From Liriodendron chinense (taxonomy: Eukaryota > Streptophyta > Magnoliopsida > Magnoliales > Magnoliaceae), in assembly GCA_003013855.2 (NCBI GenBank), contig ML058469.1, forward strand, positions 6,696,001 to 6,760,000: a stretch of 64,000 nt of DNA, read 5' to 3'. A program made the translations under genes and the position numbers. Shown here in pieces: positions 38,801 to 50,800 of this stretch (its first letter is position 1; every line of letters begins with the position of its first letter). The notes beneath the pieces were generated by a model, which did not search any database, had not been told where the DNA came from, and worked only from the letters and a program-made list of their open reading frames with translations.

Positions 38801-41800
38801 ATTCTAGGGATTCAGTCCAAAATTGAAGCATATCCAACTCTAAAGTGGACCTTATGACAAGAAACAATGGATTCCACCGTTGAAACCTTCCTAGGGTCCA
38901 CAGTGATGTTTATTTTTCATCCAACCTGTTCATAAAACCACAAAGACATGGATAAAGGGAAAACACAAAAATCAGCTTGATCCAAAACTTTTGTGGCCCC
39001 CGATTATTTTCAACGGTAGACATTAAATTCACACTGTTTTCTGTGGTGTGGTACACTTGAGCTTTGAATATTCTTCATTTTTGGGATCAAGGCCTATAAT
39101 TATCTAGTAAAATGGATGGACGGAATGGATATAATACATAAATCATGGTGGGCCCCACAGGGTTTCCTCAGTACGCTCAGCGTACAAAGTTGCTCAATAC
39201 GCAATCTGCTTCCGTTTTTAGGGAGCGTGGTGTACGCGATCCACCAAGTGTGGACGTCACTAAGTTCCGTGGACCCCACCATGATGTGTGTGTAATATCC
39301 ACACGGTCCATCCATTTGGAGAGATCATTATAGGTCATGAGCCCAAAAAAGAGGCAGATCCAAAGCTTGAGTGGACCACACCATAGAAAGCAAGGGGACA
39401 ATGATTCCTACCATTGAAACCTTCTTAGGGCCCACAATAACGTTTATATGGCATCCAAGTTGTTCATAAGATCACACCAACCTGGATGAACATAAAACAC
39501 AAACTTTGAGGTTCCTAAACTTCCAGTGGCCCTTAAGAATTTTTCAATGGTAGACACTCAATTTACAATGTTTGCTGTGGTGTGGTCCACTTGAGCACTA
39601 GATATGCTTCATCTTTGGGATCAAGCTCTAAAATTATCTGTGAAAATGGATGGACGGAGTGGATAAAATACATAAATCATGATGGCCCCCAAAAAAGTTG
39701 TCATACGCGGATTTCTTTTTGCGCTGGGATGCTTAAGTGGGGCCTACAGTGATGTTTTTGAGAAATCCACCCCACTCATCCATTTTGCAAGCTTATTTTA
39801 GGATATGTCACTGAAAAAGAGGTGGATCCAAAATTAAAGTGGACCACATGAATGGATGGATGGCGTGGATAAAATAAATGCATTATGGTGGGACCTACAG
39901 AGCTTTGACACTAGCTTGCTTGCTGGTGTTCACGTCATCAGCCAACCCGCGTCCCACCTAATCCGCGTTGTTTTACGCCAGGATGCTTATCGTGGGGTTA
40001 CAATGGGGCCCACCTTGATGTATGAATTAAGTATCCATGCCGTTCTTCTGTTTTTCCATATCATTTTAGGGCATTATTCCAAAAATTAATCAGATCCAAT
40101 TATTAAGTGTATCATACTATATAAGAAATAGTGGTGGTTGACCATCCCTTTGAAATTGGATTGCGTACTGAGTTACTTTTGGTTGCTATAGGAGTGATTT
40201 CTAAGGCAACGCATGCTTTTTGGGCCCCATTGAAAGAAAACTTATTATTTAATGCATTTTTTTTGTAATTTTTTTATTCTTGAATATGCAAATATTTGTA
40301 TTTAGGCATTTCTTGAAATTTCAATGAAAAATTCCATAGTTTTCCTCATGTTTCCCCCCTTTTCCCCACATTTCCAGTTATCGACGATATTATCGGCGAT
40401 AACGATATTATATCTTTATCTCTAGCCAGCGAAACTTGTAGCGATACCGACAATGTGAACACTGCTATTGACAGATAACACTTAATCTTAGACCAGTAAC
40501 CTATCAAAATGTTTTAGTACCAAGGGACTAAAGCACTTTTTTGTTAAAAACCCACAAATTCATATCGAAGTGCCAAACAGGAATACGCTTGACAAGAGAT
40601 AGATTCAATCAGTTATGGATGAGTTCAGAGAAGCACATAAATAACTCACTTTCTTGTTGCTTGCTGCATCTTCTGCTTGTTTGACCAGGGCCGTTCCTTC
40701 GGCAGTAACATGCTGCATGCAAAAAAATGCTCAGAAACCATAAAATGCAGGATGCATAACCTAGCAGATACTTTGGACTCATAAAACCATACCAAAAGTA
40801 AAAGTAAAAACACTCACCTGTTTAAATATTTGAGAAACAGGATCTAGACCTCGAGGTATTCTGCAAAAGAGCCTATACATCCTTGAGAGGTCATCCACCT
40901 AGTAAAGAAAATGAAGAATATCATTGTTAACTAGATTCCAAAGCAATGCTCAAGCCTCAAGCTACTGAAGCAACATGGCTAGCAGTGAACAAAACAATAT
41001 GCATCTCAACTTATACCTTGTCATCTCTAAGCAAGGCATGGCATCCAGAATGTTCTTTTTCAAGCAGTTGGCTTGCATATACAAACAGCAACTCATGTTG
41101 CACTTTCTACCAAAAGAATAAAATGAATAGCAAAAGGATTGAAAAAAATTAGATTCCTTCCTCAAAGATGAGCACATTACAGCAAAAAAAAAAAAAAAAA
41201 AACTAAACGAGTTAACAGGTGTCCCCCCATTCATAAATGCTTGTACTCAGTACTGTACTGCAGTACCTTCCTTTTCTTTAGTGATCTTCCTTTCTCAAGC
41301 CTAGCTAACAAGAATCGAGACACGAATATGCCAAATAGACTCAAATAAACAGCAACAAACCTCCAATAGCTTCTGCTCACTACTCGAATGCAGGTAATGA
41401 GAAACCCTATCCTTCTCCCGTTTTAAGCATTCCTCAGCCTGAGAGTTGCCACAAAAGCCATTGAATATCATCCTGACTGGTAACACATGCAATTTAACGA
41501 ACAGCATAAAACTTGTAGCAAGAATTACCTTTAACATGTAATCTGGACAGGAATCCTCCAAAATCCAGTATGAAGCCTTCCGAGAATAATAAGCAGCGGT
41601 ATCTTTAAGCATGGTTGCTTCAAAGTCATTTTCATAATACTCCATACTACCCATCCCAATTTCAACAAAAATGTCTAGGACATTTTTTAACAAAGCCCGA
41701 TCAATCTGCTCCCCCTCACGTTCTTGATCAATCTGGTGCACAAACATTCAGTTAATTTACCTTGAACAGGAAATGTCGTTAATTTATCCAACCAAAGCAT

Positions 41801-44800
41801 TGGGTCAACATACCAAAGAGATAACAGCATCTCTAACTTTGACATTAATTTCCTTGTAGACCTGAAGTTAGAAAACAAAAAATCAATTCATTTGATAGCA
41901 TCGATAAAGCTAGGCAGGAAAGAGATGGGTCAGAGAGGTAATACTATAATCAATATGAAAACTCAACTCAAAAGGCAAACTCTCTAAAATAAAGGGCCTA
42001 ATTCAAAAAAAATAAAAAGAAAACAAGGCCTGTAGGAGCGTAAAATGTTTAAATACCAGATCCCTGAAGCATGTGAGACCAACTTCATTCAGTGGAGGAA
42101 GTGACCTCCGAGCAATGAAGTAACGGTCAAGATAGTGAAAGAAGCGTGAAAGCCATCTGACCATAACTTTATGATTCGCCCACCTTTTAACAAGTTCTCT
42201 TAGCATAAATTCATCGTGCTTCTCCCTTAAAGATGGCAATACCTGAGTAGGAAACAAAGCTATCAACGTTAATGAGAAACACATAGGATCTTTTGTGTCA
42301 ATGAGAAGGAGATATGAACAGATTGCACACTTTTAGTAATGAAAACTGAAAATTACAAATGAACCTCTACAGAAGGCAAGTAGTCCAAACTAAAGATCAA
42401 GAGTTATGTAAAAGAATCACCAAACAGAGTAAGAGCATATTTTTCAGTTTATTTTTCCATGTAAGCTGAGCAATAACAATCTCCCATGAGAGATCAACAT
42501 TAAATTCATAATAACTTCCAAAACGCAGCATGCTATAAACAGAACAACAAAAGACGGAAGGGTTAACAAGAACGGATAATATACGGGAAGCATACAAGCA
42601 TAATCACTCATATTTGGGGGGGGGGGGGGGAATGCATCCAGCTGGCGATAGAAATATATATCTACCAAAATTAGATTCCAAGCACTCGTAAGTAATTATC
42701 CTCATATGGCCGATGATATTGTACACATGGGTGGAGGTTGACTTGTCAGCGAGAATTACATCACAAAAATTAGCAGCCCATTTGGAACCTTTCCCAAGTG
42801 AGCTAGACCCAGGATTTGCTTGCTCTAGAGAGTAATCTGTTGATCATAGTGTTCAGATGATGTCATATAATCCAGACTTTTTCTTTCGTGCATTTTCCTT
42901 TTATGGTTTCGTGGTTCCTGAGTGTTTCTTTCAGGTGATCATGGTCGCACCAAATATCATGAAATTTCATGATATTTTACACCACATTGGACTACTAATC
43001 AAGAAATAACATGAAAAATCATGATATTTTGTGCAACCAAATGCACACTTTGCCTTTTAATAAGTTTACCATTCCCAAAATATATCGAGAGGCTCCCTAG
43101 TAAGTTCGGAACCCAAAGCCTCCCACCGCCACATCCTCCCTCATCATTGTTTTGAAGGAGACATCATGAAGAACCATGGAGAAATATATCATGAGGTTCC
43201 CTACAGGAACTGGTCGGGGCTTAACAACATTCCGTCCCAAGTCCCAACAGGTTCAAAAGGGTCATAAGGGCGAGGTACCAAAATTCCAAGGGTGGTCAAC
43301 ATTCAGGCCAAACAGATGGCGGTCCACAGTGTGGTGCAGAAAGAAGGAACTGTGTTATAGCAACCACTATTTCCCCACTTCTTCCGCCACAAATCACGAT
43401 TGCTGACATTTTGGTCCAACCACAACAGGCAATTCTCATCTCAGCAGAAAAGCTTTACTGACTTTATGTCATTCTCTAAATCTTCTGAAGGCCCCTAGCA
43501 TAAGGAAATTCCTCCTGTGCATGTCTCGAGCATTCAGTAGAAGCACAAAATCACGAGGACTTTCCATTGTTATAAACAAAATCCAATCCTTTGCCTCTTC
43601 CGTGCTTTCTTCTTTTCTTCCTTTTTTTTTTCTTTTTTGCTGTCCACAAAGGCAGCGAGTCCACCAATGCTTTGGCCCAGGAAGGTGTATATGGGCTAGC
43701 CTTAGTGTCAATTCATCCTATCCATTACCTTGATCAACATTATGCAACTCCTTTACTTTTTAAATAGATTTTTGTCAGCAATCCAAAAGAAAAAAGATGC
43801 AATAGTCAGTGTCAACCCTCCTTTACAGGGCTGGGGAGCAGCTGCCACGTCACTACCAGGTGGAGTTGGATAATACATGTAGATTACTCGTCAAAGTTAA
43901 AAAACTTCTAGACTTTATCATGAGAAATTTAAGTTATTTTCATCATGAGAAAACATTAAAACATAAAAGGATGAAGCATTTTACTTCTCTAAAACAGGGC
44001 TGAAAAAATTGAGGTCCTCACAGGATCCTTTCAGCAGAGGATCAAAAAAATAAATAAATATAGACAAGCGATATTAGGACAATGGGTTCATCAACATTGT
44101 TTCTTGCTTTCCTTTTAATTTATAGGTCAGACTCATAGTGACAAATCTCGTTCTCCACAATTTCTCGGAACAGGTTTTTCTCAGGAGATTTTGAAGTTTT
44201 CAGATATTATCAGGAAAACTCGCTGAAAATAAAGTATTTAAAAATATTTATTGTGAATTAATAAATAGTTTTAAAAAATTAAATTATTAGTAGAAATTAC
44301 TTAGTTTAAAATTTTTAAATATTTATTATGTTAAAATGGTGATACCCTCAAGATAAAATTGCGAAAAATTAAATACTGCCGAGATTTTGAAAATCTCACA
44401 ATGTTCTTGCAATAATATCATTTATGAATTTTCCACAAGAACGTCGAAATCCAGAGGTGGAGGTTGCAGCATTTCTACCAATTTTTTAAATAGATATGCT
44501 ATTAAGCGTGTAGCTTACGCTGCATACCGTAGCTTAGCATTAACACTACATGGCTCATGAAAATAGCTTAAGTCGCGTGTAGCCTATGCTACATGATAAT
44601 TTGTCTACGCTACATGATAATTTGCATACGCTACACGCTACATAGAGTATGTTACACTCTACATAGCTCGCATTACAAGTTATTTTCCACTACATTAAAA
44701 CCATTTAATGTTTTCAATGATTTGTTACATTTTTAATTTTCAATAAAAATTAGTTTATCTTTTTAATGCTTTTAGTAAAATAATATTAGTAACAATATTA

Positions 44801-47800
44801 AATCAGTTTCGTTGCTCTTTCTTTACCTTTATACTTAATTATTGCCCGTTCCTATTACTATAGGTTGCGTCTGATTGCACCAAGTATCATGAAATTTTGT
44901 AAATTTCATTATTAATCAGCCTAATTTGGTGCAAAATATCATGAAATTGGTACAACCAAGCACAACCTTCATTAAAAATATAGAAGTAGCATGTAGCTTA
45001 TGCTACATGCTATGTAGCTTACGCCTCACGCTTCAAAGGGGTGAACGCTACGCTTCACATTATTCGCTATTTAAAACGCTGATTTCTACATAATAGAAAG
45101 CTTGCTTAAAGAGAGAAAAATTATCAGAGAATTAAATGATAGTACAAAGCTGGCTCCATCCAAGAGCCAACAAAAAGCCTACAACTAATGAGTTCCCAAT
45201 TACCAAAGAATTCCAAGAAATCCCTTTTACTGAAGTATTTGCTTCCAATTTGCTTGTACATTAATATTGTTGAAAGAAACAACAAGATTCCAAAGTATAT
45301 TGTAAATTTCCTTCATTAATTTACATCCGCCAACCTCCTAAGGAAATCAATCCATCTACTATCCTAACGAAGCACATTTACAAACTCCCTTCCACAACCA
45401 AAGGTCCATCACATGAAGATGTAAGACATTGAATCCCGTTGCTTCACTAGGAATCCTTTTTCACCAGTGTGCCCCAAATACACACTTCACCGCCTTACCT
45501 TCATGGTTATAAATAAATTTGACAAAGCCAGCAACTGCACACATTTCGAAGATTCCCTTCTAGAATGAAAAGCCCCTGACATGAAAGCGCTAACAAATTC
45601 AATCCCATGAGAAATGATAAGGCACTGGTTCACTTAGAATCCTTTTCACCAATGCACAAAATATAACTTCACCAACTTACCTTCATAATCATGAAAAGTC
45701 AATAAAGCCCAAAGCCCAGACCACCAAAAAAGAAAGAAAAATCAGTAAAGCCAATGGCTCCAGGATCCTGAATGAGCTGGCTTCAAAATTCAATCTATAA
45801 GAATCAATCTAATCACATCATAAACCAGAGTGGCATGGAATGACCAATGTACTAGACAACAACAAGAGTGGTATGGCATGACCAATGTACTAGACAACAA
45901 CAAGAGTGGTATGGCATGACCAATGTACCAGACAACTACAAGAGTGGTATGGAATGACACATCTAAGAGAATCAATCTTGATCCTGTCATTAACCAGTGA
46001 ATCTACGACCTCAATGGTGTCTAGAAGTATTTTCTGTGGTGGGCTCCACTTAAAACTTTCGATCTGCCTCATTCTTTTGATCATGCCCTAAAATGATCTC
46101 TCCAAATGGATGGACTGTGTGGATACAACATATACATCATGATGGGGCCCACAGAACATGATGACATCACTTCAGTAGCTAGACTCGGTACTGTCAGGTT
46201 CAGTAGCTAATCCGCTTCCAGATTGGATATTCTGAGGACAGTTGGCATCTGTGACAAGTGGCCAAATCCAATTGGGGTATATCACAAACCATTTTAAATG
46301 GAGTCTGGATCGTCTGCTTGGCTTCAACAGGATTTTCCTGTTTGCCGAGCACCTGATTGGTCCAGCTTAGCACTGACGTTGTCAGCACTGCTGCATTTAA
46401 TGCAGTCAGTGCTGATGTATGCTGAGCTGGACCAATCAGGAAAATCCTGTTGAAACCGAGCAGACGATCTCGATTCTTTAAAAACAAATATCAAGCTGTT
46501 TTCAGTTAACTGAGAGACAATGTCGAGAAATTAAAATAGAATAAAATGGGTGGCAGTCAAACAGCCCCAAATCCAATTTTTCCATTCCAGTCAAAGAATC
46601 ACTAAAATACATAAGCGTTGTAGAGTAGAAACCATGTGACTGTAACAGACACATTCAAGAGAAGAAAAAAACACAAGAGAATGATTGAAATTGAATCATG
46701 CCTAACATCATATCATATATACCACAGTACTTATAAAAAGGGGTCTGTACGTATAATATCTAATATTCCTCCATTCATCTCCAAAAATTCAGCTATTTTT
46801 GGACCGTCTATCACTTGAATTTGTAACAAACCCCTCATTTCCAGCCAATATCAGATACTTGTCCTTTTTTGTAAGAGTAGTGCACTAAAAGCCCAGAGCC
46901 TTACCCAACTCTCCTTGAATTAAATTAGCCAACACAGAATATTCATGGCATCACATTTCTCATCAAAGATATACAAACCGGACAACACTTTGATCTTATT
47001 CAAATTTTATTCTTCCATCATTCCAAATGATAATCTTCTTGTTAAAGATATACACCAAAAATTTCAACATACTTCTGTGAGCCTATTCAAAGAGTACCAA
47101 ACCAAACATAATTTTGTTTATGCTTAAATTACACGCTATGTTAACTAAACTACCTTGCATTGATGTTTTGGCAACTAGAAAAGATAAACCATATATGGCC
47201 CACTTATTAACACAGTATACAGTTGTTCTCAATTCTAACATGTGGGGCAAACGATTCATTAATCCAGACTTAATTTGTTGAATCCCACCATAGATGGTGT
47301 ACTTCCCAAAAATACTCAAACTGAGGATCCAAGCCACCAAACGCTCGGACTTTCTTCAGTCGAATGTCCACCATTTTTATATTCTTCTTCTTGACCATCT
47401 ATCTGTAGGCTACAGATAGAAAGGCTTGAATCTACCCATCAAGAAGATTTTTGAGACAATCCACACATGGAAGGAGAAATGGATCAATGGTCAAGATTAC
47501 CAAGTCTTAGATCCACAGTAGAGTCTAAAATGTGCGTAAACCATGAGAAAGATGTGTGCCACATATCAAATAATTCCCACCAGAAAATAGCAGTTCCCAA
47601 CTGAATGCGAAGAGTTATAGGGTGCTTGACAGAAGGATGTGCACATGATAGTCGGAGCATGGTGCCCACATCAGTTGGCACACACACTAGAGACCAGCAC
47701 CATTCATTAGGTAGCGCACAGTGCACACTGAACATGCCACATAGCAAAAGTAAACAGTTGTCCACATCTAGTGACCCACAGACATACATTGAATAGGAAC

Positions 47801-50800
47801 TGTCGGACTTCTTTTATAATTGCCCATTTCTCATAGAAGTGTGGCTTGCCTGATCAGCTGACCAAACATTATTTTTGGTCTACAGCATGTTCAGTGTACC
47901 CTACCTGATGAATGGCCTGAAACTCTGACAGGTGCTATACCACATGGTGGTAACCAGGCCAGCATGCTAGCTGCCATTTTGGGGCCCCAAATTCTATCAA
48001 AACCAGCTTGTGCTATACCTTGATGCGTAAAGTGTGTGAAAGGAAAGTGGGGAGAGGTTGAGAGGAAAGATTAGAAATAAAAGATAAATTTGTTTCTTAA
48101 ATATAAGGGTATTTTAGTCATAAACTTTATATTTGGTTGACTCTTTGACTAAGTGTATAAAAGTACATATGTTTAAATTTTTAGTGTATATTGTTAATTA
48201 GATGATTAACAAGTGAATTAGTATAATTATAATATAAATATAGGTGAATGTCTGTAATTTTTCCTATTATAACTTTTGTCATGTACACTTAACCATAGGC
48301 CTGGTACCAATACTTATCACCTGCTCCTGTAGCCCAAGTTGGCCATGTGATAAAGCTTCTTAGCCAAAAGGCCTAAAAAGAAACACAATTCACTGAAGGG
48401 TGATGCGTTACCTAGTGGCCCCACATGTATCAATGTGAGCCCAATTAGAGCTAGCCATTTGGTTGGAAGAATTTCATAATGAATTGTGATCAAGGTATCC
48501 CAAAACGGTTACGTATCGGCCATATCATCCGATACGTAAAGGAAACGGTGGTGGTCGTTACACGTTACGGGGTTGTAACGGCCGTAACGGCCCTGTAATG
48601 GATCGTTATGACCCTATAATGGACCGTTACGACCCCGTAATGGTCCTGTAACGGTCCCGTAACGGTCCTGTAACTGGTTTTTTCAGAAAATAAAAAAGGG
48701 CCGTATCGGCCGATAAGGGGTCCGTTACGGCCCGTATCATAACGGTAACGGTGGTGGCCGTTACGGCCACCGTTACCGTTATGGAACACCTTGATTGTGA
48801 TTGGAGTTTGATACAAATAAAAACATTCATACTCAAAGCGATAGTTGCAGTTGAAGTGCAAATAACAACGTTGATCATTTTTTAGGCGTAAGAGACTATG
48901 GAAATCTATGATGAATTTTTTTTTAGTTAGGGATGGTAGCGGTAACAATGTGAAACCAATACTGGGAAGGGTTTCCATAATTGATGGTGGATTGGAGTTT
49001 GATGCAGACCTGTTTGGATACATTGGAATTAAAAGAGGAAAATTTTGATTTCCTCAAAAATGATATTTCTAAAAATTTCGGTGAAAATGAAATATGATTT
49101 CCATTGTTTGTTTTCTCCCATATTTTCCAAGGGAAATTGGTCTAATTTTCAACTTCTTTTTGGTTTGGTAGTCGCATATCAATATCCACAACCAATGGCT
49201 CTCTTCCTGACATCGCACATGTGCTTACTTGGTTAGGATAGACTAAAGGCCGGCCAAATAGTTAACGTCACCTAACAATGCACCCCCATGTGGAAATGGA
49301 CATGGCTGGAATCAACTAATGATAGGCCCTACGAGGAAATAGGTATGGTTAAGGTTGACTAAAAATGTGTCCCACATGGTTAAGATCACCAAACGAGGAG
49401 CCCCGCGTGGAAATGGCACGTTCACTGGCAATGGGCCCCACATGGTTCAGACCATCTATCAATGGACCCCACGTGGCATAGTTAGGGTCCACTAACGAAC
49501 GGCCCACATGATTAAGATCCTTTAATGATATGACCCATGTGGAAAGTACACACCACTAGGATCAACTAAAAATGGGTTCCACTAGTTAAGATGATCTAAT
49601 GATGGACCGACATGGATACACGGTTATAACCAACTAACAATGGGCCCACATGGTTAAGATGATATAACAATGTACCCAACATGGAGATACATGGTTATGA
49701 TCGAGTAACAATGACCCAACACAACATGGTTAAGATCATCCAATGATGGCCCAACAAGGAAATAGACATGGTTATGACTCACTAGGCACTAACGATAGCT
49801 GCATATGGTTAATATCACCAACCATGAGCCCCACATGGAAATATAAGTGTTTAGACTGACAAAGGATGGGCCACATTGTTAAGATCATCACACCATAGGC
49901 CCCATGTGAAAATACAAGTGGTTAGGATCGACTTAAGGATGGGCCACATTGTTAGGATCATCTAAAGGGCGAAGGAGAAAAGCAAGGTTGAGATGGGGAA
50001 GAAGAAGAGAAATGAGTTTTTTTTTTTTTTCTCAAGAGATGTAACTGAATTTCTAAGGTTTTGCGATGGAAATTAGAAAGGGCGATGTTACTAGAAATTT
50101 GAAAAGAAAAAGAAAAGTGATCTTCCATGGAAATTTTGAGAAAAAAAAGAAACACAGAAACTTTATTTTCCCAAAAAATCAATTTCCATTTTTCAATTAC
50201 AAAAATATCCGAACAGGCCCTACGTATAAAAGCATTCATAATAAAGAGCGATTATTTCAGTTATTGCTGTACTAACAACATTTGGAGTTCCATCTACAAT
50301 GAAACTTTTTTAGTTGGTTAAGAGCGACAGTAACAATTATTATTCCGTATATTTTAATATTGAAAACATATTTTTTGAGATTAAAAAAATGCTCTTATTA
50401 AGCCTGCATTATCAAATATATCTTTATACTTCATGTCCTTGTTTCACTGCCCATCCTCATTGTTAAATAGGCTGGGAAAAAAATTAAGCATCATTTCCAT
50501 GGGAAGGAGGAATGCCTATATTTCACCTCATGCAATGGGACAAAGTTAAACCAGTAAATGAAGTTGGTGCCAACATCAGAGAGCTAAAATCTATGAACTT
50601 GGCTCTTTTAGGTAAATGGCAATGGAGGTTTGGGGTAAGAGGGAAGTCTATGATAACAGGTGATTGCTAGAAAGTATGGAGTGGGGGAAGGTGGGTGGGG
50701 TGGTTTACAAAAGATTTTGTGTTGTATCGTGCTTCAGCAATTGGAACTATCACGCAGGTGGAGAGTAGCTTCAAGGAAGGTATTGATTTCCCCTAGGTGA

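Larger units (their letters stand above)
38085..40464. mobile_element. hAT-like non-autonomous element tiled with TATTATCGCCGATAATA words
   Basis: The ends are CAGTGTCTGCATTGTCG (left) and, on the complement, CAGTGTTCACATTGTCG (right). The flanking 8-mers are CTATTAAC (38077-38084) and CTATTGAC (40465-40472), 7 of 8 matching. Just inside each end are self-complementary CGATATTATCGCCGATAATATCG-type words. An 8-bp duplication with CARNG ends is the hAT signature. The interior is interrupted by a run of fold-back elements (about 38684-40175), so the original element was under 1 kb. No transposase is present. Confidence 0.75.
29801..40649 (-). other. CUL1 intron 9, transposon-filled (10.8 kb)
   Basis: This intron contains, in order on the plus strand, a LINE (30317-36004) split by an LTR-like insertion, a retroposed segment with a long T tract (36181-37500), and a hAT-like element (38085-40464) split by fold-backs. 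The spaces 29801-30316 and 37500-38076 show nothing I recognise. Joined exons 9 and 10 keep the reading frame, so the intron is presumably still removed. Confidence 0.85.

Noticed and set aside
42617..42631. G15 run as a possible G-quadruplex regulatory site
   Set aside because: A single homopolymer run in an intron, most likely ordinary slippage; no further support.
47484..47796. About 100-codon minus-strand frame in CUL1 intron 2
   Set aside because: No recognisable domain, no repeat relationship, and it sits inside a large intron; it could not be supported as a gene.
48565..49023. 152-codon minus-strand frame rich in GRYGP/HYRVIT repeats
   Set aside because: It reads through the GTAACGG word array of a hAT-like element and its flank; the repeat peptide follows from the DNA repeat.
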